From Paraburkholderia sp. D15 (GTDB taxonomy: Bacteria > Pseudomonadota > Gammaproteobacteria > Burkholderiales > Burkholderiaceae), in the NCBI RefSeq assembly GCF_029910215.1, contig NZ_CP110396.1, positions 1 through 64,000 on the forward strand: 64,000 nt of DNA, read 5' to 3'. The position numbers were made by a program, and so were the translations under genes. Within the stretch, counting starts at the first letter, position 1. Each line of letters opens with the position of its first letter. This document shows, piece after piece, positions 26,141 through 34,951 of this stretch. The notes under the pieces were generated by a model, which was given only the letters and a program-made list of their open reading frames with translations, did not search any database and had not been told where the DNA came from.

Positions 26141-29100
26141 TCAGGCTGGCACCGGTTTATCGCCGGCGACGTCATCTTCATCCCGCAGATACGGTGTCAG
26201 CACCCTGATTGCGCGATGCAGCGTCAGATACCATTCGTCGCGGCGACCTGAAAGCTGGACCTGCAACGCGCCCTTTCCGCGATCCGAACTCTGCAGTTCG
26301 GCCAGCAAGCCGGAGACCGTGGCCCGTCGCGATACTTCCCAATCGCGCTGGTTCATCCAGTAGCCCGATTCGACGACCTCCGCTTCGTCGAAAGCAGCCA
26401 CGTTGCCGCGCATGAACTTCAGCATCGTATCGAGCAGGATGAGGCAGAACTGTTTGCCGGATTCCTCGCCGCGACAGAGGCCATGAGACGCCCATTCTTC
26501 GCGACTGATCCGCCAGCGGGGCTCGGCAAGCATGGCCGGATCGAATAAATACACAAGCGACTTCAACTGTTCGGCAGAGATCGCGACGCCGTCATCAAGC
26601 TCCACGTCCACGTAGTTTTGCGAATCGTCGAACACCCGGCTTACCGGAAAGCGATCGAAGAATTGCAACATCGTTAGCGCGGGACCATCCACCACAGCGG
26701 CGCCACGGTTGACGGTGTCGATCAGATCCTCGATGTCTTTTACCAGAAAGTCGCTGGCGAAACGGTAGGCGGCCGCCAGCGTGGAAACCGTGACCGGCAA
26801 TTCCGACTTTTCCACATCGACGTCATCGTGAGCCGACGATCGCAAATGAAAGTCGATCGCCGGCATGACTTGCAGCACGTCGTCGAGCCTCACCTGCCAA
26901 TGTGAGTGCTCGTTCGGTTGAACCGGCAATCCGCCCGGCAGCATCTCCAGTGCGCGAGCGATGATCGACAGGGCGAGTTGCAATAGCGAGCCCAAGCCGA
27001 TCCAACCACCCGACTGCCGGTTTATCATCGCCACAACACTCGGGTTGACTAGCAGATGGTGAAGCCGCACTTCGAGCGGAACGATGAACTCGCGCACGCA
27101 TTGATGCGTCAGCCACTCGCATTGACCTCTCACGAACCTGAACGTCTCGTCGCTCCAGCCGGTGACTTCGCTGAAACGGTACGGCATCTCTTCGTCCCAT
27201 CCCCGACGCTGCCCCAACTCGCTCATGTGCAATGCCAGCGAAAACGATTCCAGGAATCCGCACAGCGGTTCAAGCGCGCTCTCCGGATCGGCGGGCATGA
27301 AATTGATCAGCGAGGCATTGCCGCCGCTGTCGATCGACGCCAATGCCTTGTCGACGTACGCAGTGGCCTCGCCCCCGCTCATTTGCGGCGACAGGCCCGC
27401 ATCATCATCGGGGCGCCCCGTTTCGGCCTCACTGAAAAACAAGGCCGGAATCAATTTCCCGGCGGCCGGCACCTCGATAACAGGCTTGCGGCTAAAAATG
27501 GCTTCACGCGCGACACGAGTCGCATCGGCGCCGCTGCCGATCGCGATCACCACCGACGCGCGTGACACCGCCTCAAGCAAGGCATCGGCCGTCGTCTGCA
27601 CATGCAGATCGTCGCTGATGTCCCGGATGCCGCGATCATACGCATCCTCATTGGCCTGCGCCTCATAGCTGTCGAACATCCGTTGAATCGGCTTGCTCGT
27701 GAGACCGTCATGCGTCAGCGTGGTCATGTAAGCGTCGACCATTTCGACGGGAACGCGCTCCGGTATCCCGAGCAGGATCAGGCGGTAATGCCGTTGCGCG
27801 AGAATGCGGCCAAGCGTATCGCTGATCAGCGAAAGCGGCGACGGTTCGTGGTAGCGCGTGCCGATGACCAGCATGTCCGTACCGCCGCGCGGCTCACCGA
27901 AATACGGCGCGATGCGGAACTCGTACACATCGCCGGTAGCGGCATCGGCCAGCACCGGCGCGTCGTAGCCACTGTCTGTCTTATCGCGATACCAGTAGCT
28001 GAAATGATGCCCTTGTCCCATCATCACGAGCGACAGGTCGCTTGCCATCAACTCGCCGCGACGATTGCGCGCGCTTCCGTAGAGTGCGGTGAGCAGACGC
28101 TCCGTCATATTGCCGAGCTTGCCTTGCGGCGCCCACTCGATCAGCGACGCCAACACCCGATACGGCGTATCGATGTTCCGCAAATCGATCTTCGACGGCA
28201 GATTGCGCGGCAGGTCGCGGGTGGGCGGGAATTCCAGATCCGCGATCAGGATAACTTCGTCGAATGGCAAGCCGTCGATCATCGCGTTCAACTCGAACTC
28301 GGCTCGCGGATACGACGCGTCGCCGTCCGTGGGCATGAAGACAATACGCGCCGAATGGTCCCCGAGCGTGAACGCATAGCCCGCGACGTACACGTATGCC
28401 CGCCGCAAGCGCTGTGGCTTCGCCGATGACGATCCAGACAGTTCGCCACGGGGGTCGCGCAGCCAGCGCAGGCCATCCGTGATCTCGCTGCGAATATCTT
28501 TGTCGCCGCACATGAGGAAGTTTTCTTCCGGGACGGCACCGCCAGTTTTGTCCGTTACCCATCTGAAGAACTTGACCGCCGAGTCTTTCGCTCCCACGGC
28601 CATGCCGATGTCGTCGTAGTAAGGCGCGATCGCCAGCACGAAGTCGTCGACGGCTGCCTCGCCCAGCAGCGGCTCAGGTACTTCATCGTTCACCGGCTCG
28701 TTCACCTCCGCGACCGGTGGCGGGGGCAATGGTGGCAACGGCGCAAATCGCTTCGTCACCTGTCTGGCAATGTCCCTGAACTTCGCGAACGGCCGCGCGT
28801 TCTCCGGCAGCAACTCGTCGCCATCCGGCGACTCGATCAAGGCCTTGAAGTCGAGCGGATGTCCATACCGCTCGTGAAGATAGCGCGACGTGCTGGCAAG
28901 CACTCTCTGCGCCTGCGCGCGCGTCATCGCCGACTGCAACTGGTCGCGTACATCCTCGATGAAATCGAATTCGATTTCATCAGTGGGAACCTGCGCATCA
29001 GCGGCCGTCACGCGCTCGACGATGCCGCCGAGCAGCACCTCCGCCAGATGCTCGTGGTGCACCGAGGTGGACGTCACGCGCTGGATCAGCCGCATGACCG

Positions 29101-30367
29101 GCAAGGTAAGCGGCACGGCGGACAAACTGATCGCCAGTTGCCGCGCCTCGGGCGACGCAAGCTGCAGGAATTGCCGCAGTGCGTGCCCGGGTTCGACAGG
29201 TTGCAGCTCGCGTGCCGCTGCAGGCGCCATGTTTGGATCGGAAGTTTTCCGAGGTCCGGCGAAGGCCACGCCCTGCGTCGCGGCGGACGCACCCACGACC
29301 GCCCGCGACCAACGCGCCAGCGTGCCGCGTTCGAGATAGACAAGCGGAACGTTCAGCGCCACCGGCGGTACGCGCAGCCATGCCGGCGCGCGCGCCGCGA
29401 AGCGCCGGTTCGGTGCCCGCGGAACCGTGGGCGTCAAGGTAACCGATGGCGGGCCAAGTGCGGTTCGTTCCGCGAGACGCGCACCGAGGACTTGCACGAT
29501 CGTCACCGTCGCGGCGGCGGTCCAGTCGTCCAGAACCTTTTTCCAGGCGCCGTTGCGCCATTGCGCGGATACGCCATCGGTGGCGATCAGGATCAGCCGT
29601 TGCCCCTGGGTTTGACGCACCGCTTGCCACGGATGCACAGCATCCGCCGCATCGACGAGTTCAGCGCTATCGCCGCGCCAGCGCAACTTCCATGAGCGCA
29701 CGTCGCGAAACGCGCCGTGCCGCAGCAGCAGCCGCTCCCATTCCGCGAGCGTGCGCTCCCAGATCGCCATGCCGCGCGTGTCCTCGATCACCAGCGCGAT
29801 GTCGAACATGCGTTCCGGCGTCGGCGCCATGACCGCCATCGGTGACTTCAACTCAGCGCTGAGTTCGGCCGACGCAGTTTCGTCGAGCGTGCGCCAGGTT
29901 GCCGACGGCACGCGCCGCAAAAACGGTCGCAACGCACGCGCAAGTCCCAACGAGTCGGGCAATGCCGGTGTACCCGGAACGCGCAGCAGATGGGCACGAC
30001 GCAGTTCCGTGCCGTTGGTCTGGCCACCGTGGGAAAACACGTCACTCTGTTCCGTATTACTTCGTTCCGTGTTCGCGCTTCCGGTTGGGGACGCCCCCCG
30101 GTCCGCGGTTGAATCTTTCTTCGTTTCGGCCGTAGCATCGGCGTTCTTCGCGAGCTTCGTCTGCGACGCAGACTTTGCCGCGTCACGCTCAGGCGCCTGC
30201 CGAGCATGCTCCGTGACCACACGCTCCGCCGATACGACGGCACCTTGCGATCCGGCAGGCGCATGCGCGCTGTTCCAATGCGCGAGCCAGATCATGTCGG
30301 CGATCGACACCGCGTCGGCGTCGATCCGGACAGCCGCCAGCGCCTTGACGATGCGCTCGATGTCCAT
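26141..30367 (-). CDS. Giant SAV_2336-type protein with pseudo-caspase and SLOG-like domains (conflict system)
   Basis: This 1408-aa protein has several regions. Residues 1-35 (MDIERIVKALAAVRIDADAV) and about 120-400 resemble the SAV_2336 N-terminal region, including a vWA-like strand FDIALVIEDTRGMAIWER; a charged linker lies at 40-115. Residues 574-800 look like a caspase fold (DFVLAIAPYYDDIGMAVGAK, AYVYVAGYAFTLGD, VILIADLEF). The catalytic His is replaced by Tyr (AGYAF) and the Cys position is Leu. Residues 830-985 resemble a SLOG/LOG-type nucleotide-binding domain (DMLVIGTRYH, VVIAIGSGADATRVAREAI, KPVIEVPAAG). The remaining 400 residues are helical. The ATG at 30367 overlaps the moxR stop (TGATG); a GTG at 30370 is an alternative. 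It is the last gene of the four-gene operon. Domain calls are by eye. Confidence 0.82.
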   Translation of the reverse strand: MDIERIVKALAAVRIDADAVSIADMIWLAHWNSAHAPAGSQGAVVSAERVVTEHARQAPERDAAKSASQTKLAKNADATAETKKDSTADRGASPTGSANTERSNTEQSDVFSHGGQTNGTELRRAHLLRVPGTPALPDSLGLARALRPFLRRVPSATWRTLDETASAELSAELKSPMAVMAPTPERMFDIALVIEDTRGMAIWERTLAEWERLLLRHGAFRDVRSWKLRWRGDSAELVDAADAVHPWQAVRQTQGQRLILIATDGVSAQWRNGAWKKVLDDWTAAATVTIVQVLGARLAERTALGPPSVTLTPTVPRAPNRRFAARAPAWLRVPPVALNVPLVYLERGTLARWSRAVVGASAATQGVAFAGPRKTSDPNMAPAAARELQPVEPGHALRQFLQLASPEARQLAISLSAVPLTLPVMRLIQRVTSTSVHHEHLAEVLLGGIVERVTAADAQVPTDEIEFDFIEDVRDQLQSAMTRAQAQRVLASTSRYLHERYGHPLDFKALIESPDGDELLPENARPFAKFRDIARQVTKRFAPLPPLPPPPVAEVNEPVNDEVPEPLLGEAAVDDFVLAIAPYYDDIGMAVGAKDSAVKFFRWVTDKTGGAVPEENFLMCGDKDIRSEITDGLRWLRDPRGELSGSSSAKPQRLRRAYVYVAGYAFTLGDHSARIVFMPTDGDASYPRAEFELNAMIDGLPFDEVILIADLEFPPTRDLPRNLPSKIDLRNIDTPYRVLASLIEWAPQGKLGNMTERLLTALYGSARNRRGELMASDLSLVMMGQGHHFSYWYRDKTDSGYDAPVLADAATGDVYEFRIAPYFGEPRGGTDMLVIGTRYHEPSPLSLISDTLGRILAQRHYRLILLGIPERVPVEMVDAYMTTLTHDGLTSKPIQRMFDSYEAQANEDAYDRGIRDISDDLHVQTTADALLEAVSRASVVIAIGSGADATRVAREAIFSRKPVIEVPAAGKLIPALFFSEAETGRPDDDAGLSPQMSGGEATAYVDKALASIDSGGNASLINFMPADPESALEPLCGFLESFSLALHMSELGQRRGWDEEMPYRFSEVTGWSDETFRFVRGQCEWLTHQCVREFIVPLEVRLHHLLVNPSVVAMINRQSGGWIGLGSLLQLALSIIARALEMLPGGLPVQPNEHSHWQVRLDDVLQVMPAIDFHLRSSAHDDVDVEKSELPVTVSTLAAAYRFASDFLVKDIEDLIDTVNRGAAVVDGPALTMLQFFDRFPVSRVFDDSQNYVDVELDDGVAISAEQLKSLVYLFDPAMLAEPRWRISREEWASHGLCRGEESGKQFCLILLDTMLKFMRGNVAAFDEAEVVESGYWMNQRDWEVSRRATVSGLLAELQSSDRGKGALQVQLSGRRDEWYLTLHRAIRVLTPYLRDEDDVAGDKPVPA

Positions 30368-31296
30368 CACACGCTACCGAGCGGCTTCAGCACGATGTCC
30401 TTGATCTGTTTGATCTCATCGTCCGTGGGTTCCACTCCGCGGATCAGAAACACCGCGTTCAACAATTGATCGGTCGACAACACCTGGTCGTTCCGCTGCT
30501 GCACGAAATCCCTGATCAGTTTCTCGACCTCGCCGGTGACACATTCGGCCAGATGAGCCCGCACGATGCGCGTCAACTCATCGGCGTCCGGTTCGGTCAC
30601 ATCGAGTTGCAGGCAACGTCGCAAAAACGCGGGAGCGAAATCACGCTCGCCGTTGCTCGTCAAGATGACGAACGGAAATTCCTCGCTTTGCACGCGACCG
30701 TTCTCGACTTCGTAATGTTCTCCATCGAACGTACGCACGTTGACACGATCCTCGTCTTTCAGGCGCGACAGTTCGGGAATTTCAAATTCGCCTTCCTCGA
30801 AAACATCGAGCAGATCGTTCGGCAAATCGATGTCGGCCTTGTCGATTTCGTCAATCAGCAGTGCGCGCGGACGTTTGGCCGGAATCAGCGCGGTGCCGAG
30901 CGGCCCGAGGCGGATAAAGTTGCCGATTCCCGCCTTGCCGCCAAGCGTGGCGTCCTGCATGCGGCCAATTGCATCGTATTCGTACAGCGCGCTTTTCAGC
31001 GTTGAGCGCGACGTGACGGGCCAGCGCAACACGCGACCGAGTTGAAGCTCACGCGCCACCGCATAGATGAGCGACGACTTGCCGGTGCCGGGCTTGCCCG
31101 TGATCAGCAGTGGCCGGCGCAGCAGCAGCGCGGCGTTGACCATCTTGATCATGGGATCCGAAGGCTTGAATGCCTCACCCCGCTTGGCCTGCTGTTCGGC
31201 CGAACGCTGACGCCACGGCGGCGCGGGCGGCAGTTCGAAGTCGTGCGGCTTGGCATCGTTGCCCTGGAAGATTCTGGCGTTATCGATCGTCGTCAT
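30367..31296 (-). CDS. MoxR-family AAA+ ATPase
   Basis: This is a 309-aa AAA+ ATPase. The Walker A motif is ITGKPGTGKSSLIYAVARE, Walker B is ALLIDEIDKADIDLPNDLL, sensor 1 is VILTSNGERDFAPAFLRRC, and the Arg finger lies nearby. The lid region follows (ADELTRIVRAHLAE). MoxR ATPases usually act as chaperone-like remodellers with vWA partners. Here the partners are probably the SAV_2336-type protein downstream and the caspase-VMAP protein upstream. The start overlaps the preceding stop by ATGA and the stop overlaps the next start. The family is firm; the role in a conflict system is inferred from context. Confidence 0.92.
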   Translation of the reverse strand: MTTIDNARIFQGNDAKPHDFELPPAPPWRQRSAEQQAKRGEAFKPSDPMIKMVNAALLLRRPLLITGKPGTGKSSLIYAVARELQLGRVLRWPVTSRSTLKSALYEYDAIGRMQDATLGGKAGIGNFIRLGPLGTALIPAKRPRALLIDEIDKADIDLPNDLLDVFEEGEFEIPELSRLKDEDRVNVRTFDGEHYEVENGRVQSEEFPFVILTSNGERDFAPAFLRRCLQLDVTEPDADELTRIVRAHLAECVTGEVEKLIRDFVQQRNDQVLSTDQLLNAVFLIRGVEPTDDEIKQIKDIVLKPLGSV

Positions 31297-33611
31297 GGCG
31301 TGTCTCGTTGTCCGGGTTCCGCCAGTTGCGCACTGAGCGGGTTGCGGTCGGGGTGGTCCCAGAACAGGGTCATGTGGGAAAAATCGGGATCTCGTCTGGA
31401 TGTCGATGTCTGGCGACGCAACATCAATTTGCTGGGCACCTGCGTCGCCGACTCGCTGAACAGTTCGTCCACGAGGGTCCTGAAATCTTCCGACACCGGC
31501 ATCTTCCGCGGCCAGACCCCAAACGACATGCCTGAAGCGATCGGCGCGCCCAGATGCGCCGTCATGGGGAAAGGTTCGCTCGCCTCGAACGGCGAAAAAT
31601 CGAAGCTACAGCAATAGTTGGCGTCGGTGGCGCGGAACTCGGCGTTGATGTCCTCAGGGTCATCGCTCAGGCTCACCCAGCAGGTTCTCATGCGAGCCGT
31701 GCTTTCCGCCAGCCGGCCGCCGACCTGCCTCCATTCCAAGCCACCGGTGCCGGGGAGCCCCATGGCACGTTCGCGCCACCGCACTGTCACCGGTACCTTC
31801 CTGCCAAGCGTCCTGCGAGAGTGCGGCGGGCCCGGCAACAGCCAGTCGTCGGGCGACTGGCAAAGCTGCTCATAGGGCAGGAAAACCTCAACGACGATTC
31901 CTTCCGTTGTGGCGATTCTGTCGATTTCCTTATCCAGTTCGGCGCCGAACTTCTTCAAATCACGGCCTGTCGCGAAGCTGCTCTTCATCACGCGATGCGG
32001 GTGCTTCGCATCCACTAGCCAATAGTCCACAGCCTCGGGCAGCCGTCCTGCTTCGTCGACGTTGAAGTCGATCAGCAGATGCGTGGGCGCCGACGGCGCA
32101 ACGTCGATCTCGTTCTCGAGTTCGTTGACGATTCGCCGATATCGGTCCGGCTCCAGCATTTCTGTCAGCGCGTTCGTGAGCCGGCCTTCGTTCAATACTC
32201 GCGCGAGGCGCACCAGAAAACGGTCGGCGGCGCTGGCTCGCGCGGCCGGTTGACCGCATTGCAGGAGTCTGAATAGCGCTTCGTCCAGACTGCGGGGAGA
32301 CGCGTATGCCTTAAGTTCGGCTGCCGGATAGACCGCCACGAAATGAGTCTGGACAAGCTGATCGGGATCGACGGCACTGTTTGCCGGATCGGCGAGGTGA
32401 TGGTCCACCGCTCGTTGGACCAGCTTCACCCAGTACTCCGCGTGAGTTGCCGATTCGAGCAGACTCGCGAGTTCCCTCGCACAGTCGCTGTCGATATTCT
32501 GGTTTTTCATGCCTTGAACGAAAGCAGCCTGCTGACCGGCCTCATGCAGAGCATGAAGCCGGTCAGCCAGTGCCTCGACACGAACAGCGTGTCCGGACTG
32601 CTCGTCCTGGTTTGCGTGAAGGCCTCGCACTGCCGCCCGCGACGGCAAGCCGGGAAGATCAACGGCCAGCACCCGCTCCACGGCATCGCCGCTGAGTCCG
32701 AGTATGTCGATGAACTCCTGAGCCGCGCATTCCCATGCGGGCGAAATTTGCCGCTTAATCGCGGTAGGTCGCCAATATGCCGAAGGGTCGAGTTCCTGTT
32801 GTACATCCCCGCAATTCAGTTGACAAAGAATGGGGTGTTGCGATGTCAACCTGTCACGACGTAGCTCCGCAAAACGCGCTCTGACAAATTTGAACAACGC
32901 TTCTGGTTCGATACTTCCGTGCTTGTCCAGCCACTCAAAAAGAACACTGGAGAAAAGCCCCCTGCCTTCCTTCGCCTCCGTTCTCGCCAACTCGCCCTCG
33001 CGAGCCGAAAGCATCGTAGTTTGGTCAATGGCCGGCCCCGGCTCCCCTGCCGTCAACGTTATGTCGGGGAACGCACCGTGCTTTTTACCCCGGTAGATCG
33101 CGCAAACGTCGAAAACGCACACCTGCCTGGAGAAGCGTGACAAGGGATTGACGCGCAACAGGTTCAGTACGTCATCGACCTTGAGCGGGACAATCTCGTC
33201 TGCGCGAGAATCAGCACAGTGAATGTGGCGCCGCCTCTCACCGTTGATCGTCGTTGCGCCGTGCCCTGACCAGTAGAAATAAAGACAAGGGTCAGGTCTG
33301 ACTTCGACCTTCGGCAGCCACGATTGTAGAACGCCCCGCACACCCGACAGCGTCGCCTGACCAGGCTCGATGCCCAGCGCCGCAGCCTGCTGATAAAGCA
33401 GCTCCCGATCGTCATCGTTGGGCGATAGAAGCAGTTTGATGTTTTCCGCCGGTACGCCCTGGGTTTTACAAAGCCACTCGGTAAACCTGAGCGCGTCTTT
33501 TCCCGGTCCTTTGAGCGACCAGGCGGAACCCTCAGCGTACTCGTCGATGCCAACGACTACCGCGTACGTGCCAGGACGCTCGCCGACGCCTATTGACTGC
33601 GATGCGGTCAT
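31293..33611 (-). CDS. Caspase-like peptidase with VMAP C-terminal region
   Basis: This is a 772-aa protein. Residues 12-230 form a caspase-like (C14) domain beginning TYAVVVGIDEYAEGSAWSLK. The catalytic His117 is in YFYWSGHGATT and the catalytic Cys170 in VCVFDVCAIYRG. Residues 280-480 are helical middle regions that may contain an effector-associated adaptor. From about residue 505 (HLLIDFNVDEAGRLPEAVDYW, IVVEVFLPYEQLCQSPDDWL) it matches the C-terminal domain of vWA-MoxR-associated proteins. The ATG at 33611 overlaps the hydrolase stop by 4 bp. It is probably the protease effector of the system, held inactive until the MoxR/SAV_2336 partners sense a signal. Both catalytic residues are intact. 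Confidence 0.9.
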   Translation of the reverse strand: MTASQSIGVGERPGTYAVVVGIDEYAEGSAWSLKGPGKDALRFTEWLCKTQGVPAENIKLLLSPNDDDRELLYQQAAALGIEPGQATLSGVRGVLQSWLPKVEVRPDPCLYFYWSGHGATTINGERRRHIHCADSRADEIVPLKVDDVLNLLRVNPLSRFSRQVCVFDVCAIYRGKKHGAFPDITLTAGEPGPAIDQTTMLSAREGELARTEAKEGRGLFSSVLFEWLDKHGSIEPEALFKFVRARFAELRRDRLTSQHPILCQLNCGDVQQELDPSAYWRPTAIKRQISPAWECAAQEFIDILGLSGDAVERVLAVDLPGLPSRAAVRGLHANQDEQSGHAVRVEALADRLHALHEAGQQAAFVQGMKNQNIDSDCARELASLLESATHAEYWVKLVQRAVDHHLADPANSAVDPDQLVQTHFVAVYPAAELKAYASPRSLDEALFRLLQCGQPAARASAADRFLVRLARVLNEGRLTNALTEMLEPDRYRRIVNELENEIDVAPSAPTHLLIDFNVDEAGRLPEAVDYWLVDAKHPHRVMKSSFATGRDLKKFGAELDKEIDRIATTEGIVVEVFLPYEQLCQSPDDWLLPGPPHSRRTLGRKVPVTVRWRERAMGLPGTGGLEWRQVGGRLAESTARMRTCWVSLSDDPEDINAEFRATDANYCCSFDFSPFEASEPFPMTAHLGAPIASGMSFGVWPRKMPVSEDFRTLVDELFSESATQVPSKLMLRRQTSTSRRDPDFSHMTLFWDHPDRNPLSAQLAEPGQRDTP

Positions 33612-34780
33612 TGAACGAGTACGCCCGCGAGTTTGGCGCGGAGCGCTTTCCACATGTCGTCGTTCTGCCAGTAAGCGCTATGCGCTTCGGGAAACGGCTG
33701 GTCGTTGTCGACCTGAATATCGACCACTGAGCCGGGCAGCAATTTTTCGCCGATGTAACTAAGAAAGTCGGCTTTGTCGTACACGTTGACCCACGGCACG
33801 AAAACCCCAGGAAACTTTTTGCCGTCCTGCAAACTGCGCAAACAGTCCAGCTCGTAGAGGAGCGGCCCCTGCGAGCCGACTGTGACGAGTGCTTTCACGT
33901 TTGACGGCGCATCGTCGTCGATCATCATCTCGAGAGAGGCTATGCCGCCCAGGCTATGCGCGACGACGATCACCGGCTCCTGGCACGCCTTGACGTTGTC
34001 CTTGATGAAATTGCTGATTTTCTCGCCGCGCAGTTGATAGACGAGAATGTCACCCAGTTTCGGCATCGCGTCGTCGCTGATGCCGCCACGTTTCTTCTCC
34101 ACATAGGGTTGCCCCAGCCATTGCACGAGCGGCCACAGCTTCTTTACGACCCAGCCTCCGACCCCCATATGCTTGCCGCCCAGTCGCTCGACCACGGCTT
34201 CCACCAGTGCGTCACGCACTTTTCCACTCGGTGCCGGAACACCCCGGGCGGTAGCCGACGTGGTTGCAAGCGCGATCAATGCTCGGGCAATACCTCGCTC
34301 ATAGTCGCTATTCTCGCCTGCGTCATTGACGAAATCACTGAAGCCCGGCATTGCGAACAAATGATCAATCCCGGTCTGCCATATCGGCGCAAAGCCCACG
34401 TCCTTGACGCGCTTTTCCAACTGATCGGCAGGCGCCCCTTCTTTCAGTGCTTCCCTTACCTTTTCCGCACACTGGGCCTGTTTTCCGATCACGTCTCCGT
34501 TGTCTGGTCCGGAAACCTGATTCCTGATCTCGAACATCGGATCACGATAAAGCAACTCCCACGCGGTCAGTTCATCGGTTCTCGGCTTGTCCCTCGCCTT
34601 CTCGTAATCCGGGATCGACGCGCCTCGCTGCCGCAATGTCGCCCCCAGCTCCCCCCCCCAATAGCACGGAGACGCATCGAGACCCCAATGCGTCTTGACC
34701 TTCGACTTGATCAGCTCAAACGATGTATCGAAATCGGATTGACGCACGCCTGTGCCGTGCACGAAGACGACTACGGTCAT
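33608..34780 (-). CDS. Alpha/beta hydrolase effector candidate
   Basis: This 390-aa protein starts MTVVVFVHGTGVRQSDFD, with the oxyanion HGTG motif of alpha/beta hydrolases. The nucleophile elbow is VIVVAHSLGGIASLE (Ser276), with a plausible acid at Asp335 or Asp338 (VYDKADF) and His367 (PEAHSAYW). A helical insertion lies at about residues 90-235. There is no signal peptide, so it acts in the cytoplasm, perhaps on lipid or another ester. GAGGAG lies 10 bp before the ATG. It is the first gene of the operon and overlaps the caspase gene by ATGA. Such hydrolases are among the effectors found in NTP-dependent conflict systems; the substrate is unknown. Confidence 0.87.
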   Translation of the reverse strand: MTVVVFVHGTGVRQSDFDTSFELIKSKVKTHWGLDASPCYWGGELGATLRQRGASIPDYEKARDKPRTDELTAWELLYRDPMFEIRNQVSGPDNGDVIGKQAQCAEKVREALKEGAPADQLEKRVKDVGFAPIWQTGIDHLFAMPGFSDFVNDAGENSDYERGIARALIALATTSATARGVPAPSGKVRDALVEAVVERLGGKHMGVGGWVVKKLWPLVQWLGQPYVEKKRGGISDDAMPKLGDILVYQLRGEKISNFIKDNVKACQEPVIVVAHSLGGIASLEMMIDDDAPSNVKALVTVGSQGPLLYELDCLRSLQDGKKFPGVFVPWVNVYDKADFLSYIGEKLLPGSVVDIQVDNDQPFPEAHSAYWQNDDMWKALRAKLAGVLVQ

Positions 34781-34807
34781 GGTGGGAGGGCTCCTCGGAA
34801 AGCGGAA

Positions 34808-34861
34808 ATATCGTTCTGTATTTGAACGCAGAACGATATCCTTTTTCAGAAGCGACCGCAA
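34808..34861 (-). promoter_or_regulatory. Promoter and perfect 11-bp inverted repeat upstream of the conflict operon
   Basis: On the minus strand a -35-like TTGCGG (34856-34861) and a -10-like TATCGT (34833-34838) are separated by 17 bp. The -10 lies inside a perfect inverted repeat, arms 34808-34818 and 34829-34839 (ATATCGTTCTG and its complement) with a 10-bp spacer. It begins 27 bp upstream of the hydrolase ATG. It is probably an operator controlling the operon, or less likely an mRNA leader hairpin. Confidence 0.55.
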
Positions 34862-34951
34862 ACCCGGGGCGTCGACTTCAGCGCACGTTTAATGCAGGGT
34901 GAATACGCACCGGTGCTCGCGCAATGAAGACACGCCCCATGACCGCCCCCC

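Noticed and set aside
34808..34846. Inverted repeat followed by CCTTTTT as a plus-strand terminator
   Set aside because: No plus-strand gene ends here. The overlap with a minus-strand -10 makes an operator more likely.
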